The notes: generated by a model not told the origin, from the sequence alone. A stretch of DNA of 64,000 bases from Pseudomonas khavaziana (GCF_019145205.1 NZ_JAHSTT010000004.1:434001-498000); one strand, 5' to 3'. Counted from the stretch's first letter, positions 1-8,734 are shown. Made by a program: numbers and translations.

Positions 1-1230
1 CATCCGTGTCTTCATCACGGCGGTCTGCAAGTCAGCGGTGACCACATCGAGGTTCGACACGGCCTTCTGCATGGCTTCGTCGCCGCTGTTCAGACCCAGG
101 CGCACCAGGCGGTTACGCACCAGCACCAGTTCGCCGACCATGTTCATGATGTCGTCCAGGCGCGCGGTGTCGACGCGCACGGTGGTTTCGGCTTCACTGG
201 CGGGCTTTTCCGCCGCCGCCGGTGCCGCTGCGCGCGCAGGTGCCGGGGCGGCCGCTGGGGCCGGGGCTGGCTTGGCGACCGGCGCGGCAGCTTTGGCGGC
301 GACCGGTGCGGCGGCGACCGCAGCCGCGGCAGCCGGGGCTACCTCGGTGAACTTGCCTTTGCCATGCAACTCGTCCAGCAAGGCTTCGAACTCGTGATCG
401 GAGATCAGTCCGTCGCCGGCCGGTGCGGCGCTGCTGGCCGCTGGAGCCGCTGGAGCCGTTGGAGCTGCGGCAGCAGTGGCGGCGACTTCCGGCAGGGCTT
501 CGGCTGCAAACGTGCCCTTGCCATGCAGTTGGTCGAGCAGTGCCTCGAATTCATCGTCGGTAATGTCGGTGCTGGCACTGGCAACCGGCGCTTCTGGCGC
601 AGCGGGTGCCACGGCATCGGCGGCGAACTGGCCTTTGCCATGCAACTGGTCGAGCAGGGATTCGAATTCTGCGTCGGTAATGTCTTCGCTGGTCGGCGTG
701 GCGACAGGCGCCGCCGGGGCTTCGGCTTCGGCCTTGACCGCATTGAGCGAATCGAGCAGCTGTTCGAACTCGCTGTCGGTCACGTCCGCCTCGGCTTGCG
801 CCACAGGTTCCGGCTCAGCTTGTGCTACCGGCGCAGCCGCAGCCGGTTCTGCCAGGCGCGCCAGGGCCGCCAGCAGTTCCGGAGTGGCCGCAGTGATCGG
901 CGCACGTTCGCGCACTTCGCTGAACATGCCGTTGACCGCATCCAGTGCTTCGAGAATCACGTCCATCAGTTCCGAGTCGACCTGCCGCTCACCCTTGCGC
1001 AGGATGTCGAACACGTTCTCGGCGATGTGACAGCACTCCACCAGCTCATGGAGCTGGAGGAAGCCGGCGCCCCCTTTTACAGTGTGAAAACCGCGAAAAA
1101 TTGCATTGAGCAGGTTCGCATCATCCGGTCGGCTTTCCAGCTCGACCAGTTGCTCGGACAGTTGCTCTAGAATTTCGCCGGCCTCTACAAGGAAATCCTG
1201 AAGGATTTCTTCATCGGCGCCGAAGCTCAT
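1..1230 (-). CDS. cheA: Chemotaxis histidine kinase CheA, N-terminal 410 residues (cut by window start)
   Basis: CheA autophosphorylates on the Hpt (P1) domain and passes phosphate to CheY. The visible part starts MSFGADEEILQDFLVEAGEI at the ATG read from 1230. The P1 phosphosite is His49 in FHTVKGGAGF. The P1-P3 linker is very rich in Ala, Pro and Glu. It contains four copies of a short acidic motif of the form D-x-EFE-x-LLD-x-L, three of them followed by HGKG, at about 738-787, 631-687, 513-567 and 355-408. The P3 dimerisation segment (VDTARLDDIMNMVGELVLVR) begins near 190 and runs off the window. The gene follows cheZ after 11 nt in the same operon. Identity is certain; the kinase and CheW-binding domains lie outside the window. 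Confidence 0.96.
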   Translation of the reverse strand, partial: MSFGADEEILQDFLVEAGEILEQLSEQLVELESRPDDANLLNAIFRGFHTVKGGAGFLQLHELVECCHIAENVFDILRKGERQVDSELMDVILEALDAVNGMFSEVRERAPITAATPELLAALARLAEPAAAAPVAQAEPEPVAQAEADVTDSEFEQLLDSLNAVKAEAEAPAAPVATPTSEDITDAEFESLLDQLHGKGQFAADAVAPAAPEAPVASASTDITDDEFEALLDQLHGKGTFAAEALPEVAATAAAAPTAPAAPAASSAAPAGDGLISDHEFEALLDELHGKGKFTEVAPAAAAAVAAAPVAAKAAAPVAKPAPAPAAAPAPARAAAPAAAEKPASEAETTVRVDTARLDDIMNMVGELVLVRNRLVRLGLNSGDEAMQKAVSNLDVVTADLQTAVMKTRM

Positions 1231-1241
1231 GGGTGTGCTCC

Positions 1242-2030
1242 TTAGAAGCCTAAACTGGATAACAGGTCATCTACGTCATCCTGACCTGACATAACGTCTT
1301 CACGTTTATCGGCATGAATCTGCGGACCTTCACCCTTGGCGAGATGTTTTTGTGGATCTTTTTCCGAGAGGATCGCTTCACGGTCATGCTCGATGCCGGC
1401 AAAACGGTCGACCTGGCCGGCCATCAGCACCAATTTGAGCAAGTTGCTTTCCACTTCGGTGACCAACTGGGTCACGCGCTTGATCACCTGGCCGGTGAGG
1501 TCCTGGTAATCCTGGGCGAGCAGGATGTCGTTGAGGTTGCTGGCCACCGTGCGGTTTTCCTGCTCGCTGCGCGACAGGAAACCTTCGACCCGACGGGCCA
1601 ATTCCCGAAACTCTTCAGCCCCCACTTCGCGGCGCATGAAGCGGCCCCAGTCAACGCTCAAGGCCTGGGCTTCGCTGGCCATGCCATTGACCAACGGCGT
1701 GGCGTTTTCCACCAGGTCCATGGTGCGGTTGGCCGCCGCCTCGGTCAGCCTGACCACATAGGACAGGCGTTCGGTGGCGTCGGTGATTTGCGAAATCTCT
1801 TCGGCCTGGGGCATGCGCGGGTCAATCTGGAAATTGACGATCGCACTGTGCAGCTCGCGTGTGAGCTTGCCCACTTCCTGATACAGGCCGCGATCACGGG
1901 TCTGGTTAAGCTCATGGATCAACTGCACCGCATCGGCGAACTGGCCTTTTTCCAGGCTGTCGACCAAGCGGTGAGCATGTTTTTTCAGGGTCGACTCGAA
2001 GTCGGCCTGCGATGATTCGTTATGCTCCAT
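1242..2030 (-). CDS. cheZ: CheY-P phosphatase CheZ
   Basis: This 262-residue protein dephosphorylates CheY-P at the flagellar motor or signalling array. The active-site helix reads LAQDYQDLTGQVIKRV (about residues 168-183), with the conserved Asp and Gln pair of CheZ. The extreme C-terminus GQDDVDDLLSSLGF is the CheY-binding peptide of the family. The protein is predicted to be mostly helical with no membrane segment. It lies 18 nt downstream of cheY and 11 nt upstream of cheA, so the three are almost certainly co-transcribed. The length is slightly above enterobacterial CheZ (about 214 residues) and normal for Pseudomonas. Confidence 0.96.
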   Translation of the reverse strand: MEHNESSQADFESTLKKHAHRLVDSLEKGQFADAVQLIHELNQTRDRGLYQEVGKLTRELHSAIVNFQIDPRMPQAEEISQITDATERLSYVVRLTEAAANRTMDLVENATPLVNGMASEAQALSVDWGRFMRREVGAEEFRELARRVEGFLSRSEQENRTVASNLNDILLAQDYQDLTGQVIKRVTQLVTEVESNLLKLVLMAGQVDRFAGIEHDREAILSEKDPQKHLAKGEGPQIHADKREDVMSGQDDVDDLLSSLGF

Positions 2031-2048
2031 AGCTCCCCCGTGGCAGCA

Positions 2049-2423
2049 TCAATGACCGATGCGTTCGAAGATTTTTTCAATCTTCTCTTTCAAAGCCAGT
2101 GCAGTGAATGGCTTGACCACGTAACCGTTGACCCCGGCTTGGGCGGCTTCGATGATCTGTTCACGCTTGGCTTCAGCGGTCACCATCAACACAGGCAGGC
2201 TGCGCAGTTTTTCATCGGCACGTACATGGCGCAGCAGATCGATACCGGTCATGCCCGGCATGTTCCAGTCGGTTACCAGAAAATCGATGCTGCCGCTGTT
2301 GAGGATCGGAATCGCCGTGATGCCGTCATCCGCCTCGACCGTGTTGGTGAACCCAAGGTCACGCAACAGGTTTTTTATGATCCGCCGCATCGTTGAGAAG
2401 TCATCAACGATGAGGATTTTCAT
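2049..2423 (-). CDS. cheY: Chemotaxis response regulator CheY
   Basis: This single-domain receiver of 124 residues binds FliM/FliN when phosphorylated and sets flagellar rotation. The start [14 protein letters not shown] is chosen because it matches CheY family N-termini. An in-frame TTG at 2447 would add eight residues. The acidic pocket is Asp7/Asp8, the phosphoacceptor Asp52 (LVTDWNMPG), the switch Thr is in MVTAEAK and the conserved Lys is in YVVKPF. A GGAGG lies about 16 nt before the chosen ATG, which is long, so the TTG start cannot be fully excluded. It follows fliA after an intergenic stretch of about 170 nt. Confidence 0.96.
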   Translation of the reverse strand: MKILIVDDFSTMRRIIKNLLRDLGFTNTVEADDGITAIPILNSGSIDFLVTDWNMPGMTGIDLLRHVRADEKLRSLPVLMVTAEAKREQIIEAAQAGVNGYVVKPFTALALKEKIEKIFERIGH

Positions 2424-2538
2424 GTTCTTGTCCAATTCGACCTCCAAGCAGTCTTAAACGCGCCCAGCACCTGGACGCGCCATTTCAATCAACAGGCGTT
2501 ACACAAAAAGGACTGCCGGGGGCACCACGGGCCAAACC

Positions 2539-2561
2539 CGCGAAGGCCTATCACCTTCGCG
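2539..2561. terminator. Hairpin between fliA and cheY
   Basis: An inverted repeat of 8 bp (CGCGAAGG / CCTTCGCG) with a 7-nt loop lies 32 nt past the fliA stop. No clear U-tract follows on the minus strand, so it may weaken read-through or protect the 3' end rather than terminate fully. Confidence 0.35.
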
Positions 2562-2592
2562 GTATCGCGTTGCAGTGTCCCCACACTGCCTG

Positions 2593-3333
2593 TCAGCGCG
2601 CGCGCCACTCTCCCAACCGCCCCCGCAAGCGGGCCGCGCACTGGCTGTGCAACTGGCTGACACGCGACTCACTGACCCCCAGGACCTCACCGATTTCCTT
2701 GAGGTTCAGCTCTTCGTCGTAGTACAGCGCCAGCACCAGCCGCTCACGTTCCGGCAAGTTGGCAATCGCATCGGCCAGCGCGCCCTGGAAACGTTCGTCT
2801 TCCAGGTCGCGCGAAGGCTCCATGTGCGTACTCGCGCCGTCCTCGTGCAGCCCTTCGTGTTCGCCGTCCTGCAAGAGGTCGTCGAAACTGAACAGGCGGC
2901 TGCCCAAGGTATCGTTCAAAATCCCGTAATAATCGTCGAGACTCAATTGGAGTTCGGCCGCAACTTCATGATCTTTAGCGTCACGACCGGTTTTTGCTTC
3001 AATTGCACGAATTGCATCACTGACCATGCGCGTATTGCGGTGTACCGAACGCGGCGCCCAATCCCCTTTACGCACTTCATCGAGCATCGCGCCACGGATG
3101 CGGATGCCCGCATACGTCTCGAAACTCGCACCCTTGCTCGCGTCGTATTTGGTCGACACTTCGAGCAGGCCGATCATGCCAGCCTGGATCAGGTCCTCGA
3201 CCTGCACACTGGCCGGCAGGCGCGCCAACAAGTGATAGGCAATGCGCTTGACCAGGGGCGCGTAACGCTCGATCAGTTCGCCCTGGCTGTCACGTGCCGA
3301 CTTTTTGTAAAGGTTGTAGCCGCTGGATGTCAT
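2593..3333 (-). CDS. fliA: Flagellar sigma factor FliA (sigma-28)
   Basis: Sigma-28 directs transcription of late flagellar genes such as fliC. The 246-residue product starting MTSSGYNLYKKSARDSQGEL carries sigma region 2 (LIQAGMIGLLEVSTKYD, FETYAGIRIRGAMLDEVR) and region 4 with a C-terminal helix-turn-helix (LNLKEIGEVLGVSESRVSQL). The start was set at 3333, where the ATG overlaps the fleN stop as ATGA; the open frame extends upstream but that part is out of phase with fleN and not conserved. FliA activity is expected to be held by FlgM, whose gene is not in the window. Confidence 0.96.
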   Translation of the reverse strand: MTSSGYNLYKKSARDSQGELIERYAPLVKRIAYHLLARLPASVQVEDLIQAGMIGLLEVSTKYDASKGASFETYAGIRIRGAMLDEVRKGDWAPRSVHRNTRMVSDAIRAIEAKTGRDAKDHEVAAELQLSLDDYYGILNDTLGSRLFSFDDLLQDGEHEGLHEDGASTHMEPSRDLEDERFQGALADAIANLPERERLVLALYYDEELNLKEIGEVLGVSESRVSQLHSQCAARLRGRLGEWRAR

Positions 3334-4163
3334 AGCACCGGTCCTGCGCTCGTCTGATGCACCAAACGCTCGACGAAAAATTCCAGATGCCCCCGGGGGT
3401 TGGCGGGCAACGGCCAGGTATCGACCTTCTGGGCAATGGCCTTGAACGCCAGTGCGCACTTGGAACGAGGGAACGCTTCGTAGACCGCACGCTGCTTTTG
3501 CACGGCCTTGCGCACACACTCGTCATAGGGAACTGCGCCGACGTATTGTAAAGCCACATCGAGGAAGCGGTCCGTGACCTTGGTCAACTTGGCGAACAGG
3601 TTGCGCCCTTCCTGCGGGCTTTGGGCCATGTTGGCCAGCACGCGGAAGCGGTTCATGCCGTAGTCACGATTAAGCAGTTTGATCAACGCGTAGGCGTCGG
3701 TGATCGAAGTGGGTTCGTCGCACACCACCAGCAGCACTTCTTGCGCGGCGCGCACAAAACTGACCACCGACTCGCCGATCCCGGCGGCAGTGTCGATCAC
3801 CAGCACGTCGAGGTTGTCGCCGATATCGCTGAAAGCCTGGATCAGCCCGGCATGCTGCGCGGGGCTCAGGTGCACCATGCTCTGGGTGCCCGAGGCCGCC
3901 GGCACGATGCGGATGCCACCGGGGCCCTGGAGCAGCACATCGCGCAGCTCACAGCGGCCCTCGATCACATCGGCAAGGGTGTGTTTGGGTGTCAGCCCCA
4001 GCAGAACGTCCACGTTCGCCAAGCCCAGGTCAGCATCCAGCAGCATGACGCGACGGCCAAGCTCTGCCAGGGCCAGGGACAAATTCACTGACACGTTAGT
4101 TTTGCCGACGCCACCTTTGCCGCCGGTCACCGCGATCACCTGTACGGGATGCATGCTGCCCAT
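3330..4163 (-). CDS. fleN: Flagellar number regulator FleN (FlhG), MinD/ParA-type ATPase
   Basis: FleN limits flagellar number by binding FleQ and works opposite FlhF at the pole. The 277-residue protein has the deviant Walker A TGGKGGVGKTN at residues 13-23, the switch segment DADLGLANVDVLLG, and the TAAG motif in VIDTAAGIGESV. A C-terminal amphipathic helix is plausible from the family. An alternative start three codons on (MHPVQV) is possible. It sits 105 nt downstream of flhF and overlaps fliA by 4 nt, the usual flhF-fleN-fliA arrangement of polar flagellates. Confidence 0.95.
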   Translation of the reverse strand: MGSMHPVQVIAVTGGKGGVGKTNVSVNLSLALAELGRRVMLLDADLGLANVDVLLGLTPKHTLADVIEGRCELRDVLLQGPGGIRIVPAASGTQSMVHLSPAQHAGLIQAFSDIGDNLDVLVIDTAAGIGESVVSFVRAAQEVLLVVCDEPTSITDAYALIKLLNRDYGMNRFRVLANMAQSPQEGRNLFAKLTKVTDRFLDVALQYVGAVPYDECVRKAVQKQRAVYEAFPRSKCALAFKAIAQKVDTWPLPANPRGHLEFFVERLVHQTSAGPVL

Positions 4164-4268
4164 TTTATTTCTTTACCTTGTCTTGCTTAGACGCAGGCTA
4201 CATGGCTTGGCCGCGTGAATCGCTTGCAGACCATCGATGTAGGTACATTTCACGGTGTTCATCCTGCC

Positions 4269-5585
4269 TTAACCGACCCGTTTAGCCGGGTGGTGGTAAA
4301 GGTCGGCGAACATATCGGCCATCGCTTCCTCGCTAGGCTCTTCTTGCATTTGCACACTTACGGCACGGCTGACCAACTGATGACGGCGCGGCAGATGCAG
4401 ATCATCCGGGATCCGCGGCCCGTCGGTCAGGTAGGCGACCGGTAATTCATGGCTGATGGCCAGGCTCAACACTTCGCCCAGGCTCGCAGTTTCATCGAGC
4501 TTGGTGAGGATGCAACCGGCCAGGCCGCAACGCTTGTAACTGTGATAAGCAGCGGTAAGAACCTGTTTCTGGCTGGTGGTTGCAAGCACCAGGTAATTTT
4601 TCGACTTGATGCCACGCCCGGCCAGGCTTTCGAGTTGCATGCGCAGCGCCGGGTCGCTGGCTTGCAGGCCGGCGGTATCAATCAGCACCACGCGCTTGCG
4701 CAGCAGCGGGTCGAGGGCATTGGCCAGGGACTGGCCCGGGTCGACGTGGGTCACAGGCACATTGAGGATGCGCCCCAGGGTCTTGAGCTGCTCCTGGGCG
4801 CCGATGCGGTAGCTGTCCATGCTCACCAGGGCGATATTCTGTGCGCCGTACTTGAGCACATACCGGGCGGCCAGCTTGGCCAGGGTGGTGGTCTTGCCCA
4901 TGCCGGCGGGGCCGACCATGGCAATCACACCGCCCTCTTCCAGAGGTTCGATTTCCGGCGTCGCGATCATGCGTGCCAAGTGCGCCAGCAGCATGCGCCA
5001 GGCCTGGCGGGGTTCTTCGACTTCGGCGGTCAAAGCCAGCAAATCGCGGGACAACGGGCCGGACAGGCCGATGCGTTGCAGGCGACGCCAGAGGTTGGCC
5101 TGTTGCGGCTTGCTGCCCTGCAGTTGCGTCCAGGCCAGCGAGCCCAGCTGCACTTCGAGCAATTCGCGCAGACCGTTGAGTTCAAAGCGCATCGAGTCGA
5201 ACACACGTTGGTCGACAGCGGCGGCCGGGGCTGGCGCAGCTGGACGCGGTGGCTCGACGAACGTCGGTTCTACCAGCGGCTCGGCGGCCGTCAACGGCAG
5301 GCCGGCGAACAATTGGCGATTGGTGCTGGCGTCGCTGTCGCCACGCATGCTCAGTTCAGCCTGGGCCGACACAATGCGCGAGGCAGTCTTGCGCAGCTCG
5401 TCTTCGAGTTCCATGTTCGGCACACGCGGGGCCAGGGCCTGGGGCGTGTAATCCAGCGCAGCCGTCAGCTCGACACCGCCGGCAATCCGACGGTTACCGA
5501 TAATCGCGGCGTCGGCGCCCAGCTCATCACGGACCAGTTTCATGGCCTGACGCATATCGGCGGCGAAAAAACGCTTAACTTGCAT
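4269..5585 (-). CDS. flhF: Flagellar placement GTPase FlhF
   Basis: FlhF is an SRP-type GTPase that targets flagellar assembly to the cell pole. The 438-residue protein has a short N-terminal B-like domain starting MQVKRFFAADMRQAMKLVRD, a Pro/Ala-rich linker around residues 90-125, and the NG domain. Its G1 is GPAGMGKTTTLAKLA, G2/G3 region is SMDSYRIGAQEQL, the Asp-rich motif is VLIDTAGL and the specificity motif is TKLDE. It starts 11 nt after the flhA stop with a GAGG Shine-Dalgarno, so it is expressed from the flhA promoter. Confidence 0.96.
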   Translation of the reverse strand: MQVKRFFAADMRQAMKLVRDELGADAAIIGNRRIAGGVELTAALDYTPQALAPRVPNMELEDELRKTASRIVSAQAELSMRGDSDASTNRQLFAGLPLTAAEPLVEPTFVEPPRPAAPAPAAAVDQRVFDSMRFELNGLRELLEVQLGSLAWTQLQGSKPQQANLWRRLQRIGLSGPLSRDLLALTAEVEEPRQAWRMLLAHLARMIATPEIEPLEEGGVIAMVGPAGMGKTTTLAKLAARYVLKYGAQNIALVSMDSYRIGAQEQLKTLGRILNVPVTHVDPGQSLANALDPLLRKRVVLIDTAGLQASDPALRMQLESLAGRGIKSKNYLVLATTSQKQVLTAAYHSYKRCGLAGCILTKLDETASLGEVLSLAISHELPVAYLTDGPRIPDDLHLPRRHQLVSRAVSVQMQEEPSEEAMADMFADLYHHPAKRVG

Positions 5586-5596
5586 AACCCACTACC

Positions 5597-7729
5597 TCAG
5601 CCATTGGGCCCTACTGTCGCGACGATAGTCACTTGCTTATTGTCAGGAATTTCCTGGTAAGCCAACACGTGCAAATTCGGTACAGCCAGGCGTCCAAACC
5701 GCGACAACATCGCCCGAACAGGACCGGCCACCAAAAGAATGACCGGGTTGCCCTGCATTTCCTGGCGCTGCGCGGCGTCGATCAACGAACGCTGCAGCTT
5801 TTCAGCCATGCTCGGCTCCAGCAAAACACCTTCTTCCTGGCCCTGACCGGCCTTCTGAATACTATTGAGCAATATTTGTTCCAACCTTGGCTCCAAGGTG
5901 ATAACAGGCAGCTCGGACTCAATGCCTACAATGCTTTGCACGATTGCACGGGACAATCCGACGCGCACCGCCGCCACCAGCGCGGCAGTATCTTGACTCT
6001 TGGCGGCATTGTTGGCGATGGCCTCGGCAATGCTGCGAATGTCGCGCACCGGCACCTGTTCGGCCAGCAGCGCCTGCAATACCTTGAGCAATTGCGACAG
6101 CGTCAGCACGCCCGGCACCAGCTCTTCGGCCAGTTTCGGCGACGACTTGGCCAGCAAGCCCATCAATTGCTGGACTTCCTCATGGCCGATCAGCTCGTGG
6201 GAGTGCTTGTAGAGAATCTGGTTGAGGTGGGTGGCGACCACCGTACTGGCATCGACCACGGTGTAACCCAGGGACTGCGCCTGGCTGCGCTGGCTGACTT
6301 CGATCCACACCGCTTCAAGGCCAAAAGCCGGATCTTTGGCGGTGATGCCGTTGAGGGTACCGAACACCTGGCCGGGGTTGATCGCCAGTTCGCGGTCCGG
6401 GTAGATCTCGGCTTCGGCCAGGATCACCCCCATCAGGGTCAGGCGGTAGGCACTGGGGGCCAGGTCTAGGTTGTCGCGGATATGCACGGTGGGCATCAAA
6501 AAGCCCAGGTCCTGGGACAGCTTCTTGCGCACGCCCTTGATCCGCGCCAGCAATTGCCCGCCTTGGTTGCGGTCCACCAACGGGATCAGGCGGTAGCCGA
6601 CTTCCAGGCCGATCATGTCGATCGGGGTCACGTCATCCCAGCCCAACTCCTTGGTTTCTTGGGCGCGGGCCGGGGATGGCAGCAGCTCCTGCTGGCGTGC
6701 AACCTCCTGCAGGGCCTGGACCTTGACCTGGTTCTGCTTTTTCCAGAACAGGTAAGCACCGCCACCGGCCAAGGCGGCCATGGTCAGGAACGACACGTGG
6801 GGCATGCCCGGCACGATGCCCATGATCGCCATGATGCCCGCCGCCACGGCCAGGGCCTTGGGAGACGCGAACATCTGCCGGCTGATCTGCTTGCCCATGT
6901 CTTCGGAGCCCGAAGCACGGGTCACCATGATGGCCGCCGCTGTGGATAACAACAGTGATGGCAATTGCGCCACTAAACCGTCACCGATGGTCAGCAAGGC
7001 GTAGACCTTGCCGGCATCGCCGAAGGTCATGCCGTGCTGGAAGATGCCGACTGCAATACCGCCGATCAGGTTGATAAACAGAATCAACAGGCCGGCGATG
7101 GCGTCACCGCGCACAAATTTGCTCGCACCGTCCATGGAGCCGTAGAACTCGGCTTCCTGAGCCACTTCCAGGCGGCGGGTCTTGGCTTGGTTCTGGTCGA
7201 TCAGGCCGGCATTGAGGTCGGCGTCGATGGCCATCTGCTTGCCGGGCATCGCATCGAGGGTAAAGCGTGCGCTCACCTCGGAAATCCGCCCGGCGCCCTT
7301 GGTCACCACCACGAAGTTGATGATCATCAGGATCGCGAACACCACGATACCGACCACGTAGTTACCGCCGATCACCACCTCACCGAAGGCCTGGATCACC
7401 TTACCGGCGGCGGCGTGGCCGTCCTGGCCGTGGAGCATCACCACCCGCGTCGACGCCACGTTCAGCGCCAGGCGCAGCAGGGTCGCAATCAGCAGGATAG
7501 TGGGGAATACCGCGAAATCCAGCGGCCGCAGCGCATACACGCAGACCAACAGGACCACGACGGACAGGGCGATGTTGAAGGTAAAGAACACATCGAGCAG
7601 GAACGGCGGCATCGGCAACATCATCATTGCCAGCATCACCAGCAACAACAACGGCACCCCCAGATTGCCCCGCGACAGGTCAGTCAGGGTGCCACGGGCC
7701 GTGTTGAGCATTTGAGAGCGATCTACCAC
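5597..7729 (-). CDS. flhA: Flagellar export gate protein FlhA
   Basis: FlhA is the large ring subunit of the flagellar type III export gate in the inner membrane. The start is taken as GTG at 7729 (MVDRSQMLNTARG), preceded by GAGGAA at five nt, giving 710 residues. An upstream in-frame ATG would add 36 unconserved residues that overlap the promoter. Eight N-terminal hydrophobic segments, the conserved cytoplasmic FHIPEP loop region (FTLDAMPGKQMAIDADLNAGLI) and the C-terminal export-cargo domain (VPVRDIRSIAEAIA) are all present. flhA is separated from flhB by nearly 3 kb of cold-shock genes and repeats, and has its own sigma-54 promoter. Confidence 0.96.
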   Translation of the reverse strand: MVDRSQMLNTARGTLTDLSRGNLGVPLLLLVMLAMMMLPMPPFLLDVFFTFNIALSVVVLLVCVYALRPLDFAVFPTILLIATLLRLALNVASTRVVMLHGQDGHAAAGKVIQAFGEVVIGGNYVVGIVVFAILMIINFVVVTKGAGRISEVSARFTLDAMPGKQMAIDADLNAGLIDQNQAKTRRLEVAQEAEFYGSMDGASKFVRGDAIAGLLILFINLIGGIAVGIFQHGMTFGDAGKVYALLTIGDGLVAQLPSLLLSTAAAIMVTRASGSEDMGKQISRQMFASPKALAVAAGIMAIMGIVPGMPHVSFLTMAALAGGGAYLFWKKQNQVKVQALQEVARQQELLPSPARAQETKELGWDDVTPIDMIGLEVGYRLIPLVDRNQGGQLLARIKGVRKKLSQDLGFLMPTVHIRDNLDLAPSAYRLTLMGVILAEAEIYPDRELAINPGQVFGTLNGITAKDPAFGLEAVWIEVSQRSQAQSLGYTVVDASTVVATHLNQILYKHSHELIGHEEVQQLMGLLAKSSPKLAEELVPGVLTLSQLLKVLQALLAEQVPVRDIRSIAEAIANNAAKSQDTAALVAAVRVGLSRAIVQSIVGIESELPVITLEPRLEQILLNSIQKAGQGQEEGVLLEPSMAEKLQRSLIDAAQRQEMQGNPVILLVAGPVRAMLSRFGRLAVPNLHVLAYQEIPDNKQVTIVATVGPNG

Positions 7730-7790
7730 CGGTATTCCTCGTGTCCTTGAAGCAAAGTTTTGACGCTGGAAGGCGACTTGAAGGCGGTAT

Positions 7791-7807
7791 TGCAAGAAGC
7801 CTTCCAA
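7791..7807 (-). promoter_or_regulatory. Sigma-54 promoter of flhA
   Basis: On the minus strand the site reads TTGGAAGGCTTCTTGCA: GG and GC are ten bases apart, and both the TTGG (-24) and TTGC (-12) blocks match the RpoN consensus. It lies about 62 nt before the GTG start of flhA. FleQ dependence is inferred from P. aeruginosa. Confidence 0.75.
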
Positions 7808-7884
7808 CTTTGCTTTTGGGCCCGGAGAACCTCGCAAACACCCCAGGTCACCGGGTGTAAATCAATCCAAATGTGGGAGGGGCG

Positions 7885-7970
7885 GTGCTATCGAGGAAAT
7901 TTCTGACAAGGATTCGGGGTTGCCCCTAGAAAACCGGCTCTTTAGTCTCCGTACACCGCTGCAAACGCAG
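7885..7970 (+). repeat. Leader repeat copy A (orphan)
   Basis: An 86-bp sequence that differs at only three positions from 8430-8515, the start of the DUF6124 leader. Here it is not followed by a DUF6124 gene but by a hairpin and the 3' end of a csp gene. It contains a small GGGG-TTG-CCCC hairpin. Confidence 0.85.
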
Positions 7971-7981
7971 TGTTCGGGCAC

Positions 7982-8015
7982 TGATCGTTCCCACACAGGA
8001 GCGCGGGAACGATCA
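7982..8015. repeat. Palindromic hairpin, first of three csp 3' hairpins
   Basis: Inverted repeat TGATCGTTCCC / GGGAACGATCA starting 10 nt beyond the csp stop codon. Related palindromes occur at 9091-9116 and 9711-9744, also just 3' of csp genes. No U-tract follows, so mRNA 3' protection is as likely as termination. Confidence 0.7.
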
Positions 8016-8024
8016 ATCAGGCTT

Positions 8025-8225
8025 TCAAAGGACTCTTACCTCCGTGGCCACAGGGCCTTTTGTGCCCTCCACTAATTCAAAGCTCACTTTCTGCCCCTCA
8101 CGCAAAGTTTCGTTCTTGTTTTGCAACTCCCTCGAACGCACATAAACATCCTTCCCCCCACCATTCGGGGCTATAAAACCAAACCCCTTCTCCGCGTTAA
8201 ACCACTTCACAGTACCCTCGCTCAT
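8025..8225 (-). CDS. Cold-shock domain protein 1 (CspA family, atypical RNP2)
   Basis: This 66-residue single cold-shock-domain protein should bind single-stranded RNA or DNA. The start [14 protein letters not shown] has a good Shine-Dalgarno (GGAG, seven nt). RNP1 is intact (KGFGFIAP), but the RNP2 position reads DVYVR where family members have VFVH, and the following segment [11 protein letters not shown] is unusual. It is the first of four CSD genes lying between flhA and flhB, all on the minus strand. A palindrome 80 nt upstream (8306-8321) is shared by all four. The family assignment is secure; the physiological role (cold shock versus other stress) cannot be read from sequence. Confidence 0.9.
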   Translation of the reverse strand: MSEGTVKWFNAEKGFGFIAPNGGGKDVYVRSRELQNKNETLREGQKVSFELVEGTKGPVATEVRVL

Positions 8226-8305
8226 TACCGTTCTCCTCACATCTATCGACTTGCTCAGATAAAGTGCTGCCTACCCATGACACCGTGAGAAGAGACTGCT
8301 GACTA

Positions 8306-8321
8306 CTGTCAAACCTGACAG
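8306..8321 (-). promoter_or_regulatory. Palindromic operator-like site, csp 1
   Basis: CTGTCAAACCTGACAG, a 6-4-6 palindrome 80 nt upstream of the csp 1 ATG. On the minus strand it reads CTGTCAGGTTTGACAGTAG, so it also contains a TTGACA -35-like hexamer. Three related sites precede the other csp genes. Confidence 0.65.
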
Positions 8322-8429
8322 GTTGCTGATGATTCCGATGATCGGCGTAGGCGTAACGCGCTCGACAATCAACTGAACTTATCTGAGTTGAAATCAGCCC
8401 CCCTCCCACATTTGAGCTGTGGACAGCCA

Positions 8430-8515
8430 GTGCTACCGAGGAAATTTCTGACAAGGATTTGGGGTTGCCCCTAGGAAACCGGCTCTTTAGTCTCCGTACA
8501 CCGCTGCAAACGCAG
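8430..8515 (+). repeat. Leader repeat copy B, 5' part of the DUF6124 leader
   Basis: Matches 7885-7970 at 83 of 86 positions and resembles 9548-9621 more weakly. This copy is joined to the structured leader and the DUF6124 gene, so it is probably the parental arrangement. Confidence 0.8.
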
Positions 8516-8608
8516 CGGACGGGCGTCGCGGCCCGGTTTACCAATGCGCAGAAGCGTCATTGTCCGCTTTCAGTCAGCGATTTTTTGTCGTCTACTGTGC
8601 GGCCTTAT

Positions 8609-8734
8609 GGTGGCTGTGCGCGGGATACCTTCGGGTATGCCGGGTTCCTTGGTAACCGGTCCGCGAACCTGCGCACAGCTGCCACCCTCCATCGCGTCGC
8701 GGCGATCTGTGGCAGCTCCACCTTTACCGAGGAA
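8609..8734 (+). promoter_or_regulatory. Structured 5' leader of the DUF6124 gene with two competing stems
   Basis: The arm 8671-8686 (GCGCACAGCTGCCACC) can close a stem with 8609-8621 (GGTGGCTGTGCGC) around inner hairpins that include ATACC-TTCG-GGTAT (8625-8638) and GGTTC/GAACC (8643-8669). Part of the same arm (8677-8685) is an exact 9-bp complement of 8709-8717, forming a second stem over an ATCGC/GCGAT helix (8691-8706). The two folds exclude each other. The second ends 12 nt before the AGGAA Shine-Dalgarno at 8730. This suggests a cis-regulatory RNA; no known riboswitch class is recognised. Confidence 0.5.

Noticed and set aside
1314..2015. Long plus-strand open frames opposite cheZ and the other flagellar genes (also 4449-5660, 10825-11913, 13730-16171, 18549-20036)
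   Set aside because: They mirror the codon structure of GC-rich genes on the minus strand, have no family resemblance and lack ribosome-binding sites.
8306..8321. Palindrome as an ordinary sigma-70 -35 box
   Set aside because: TTGACA is present, but no acceptable -10 lies 16-18 nt downstream at any of the four sites; kept only as an operator-like site.
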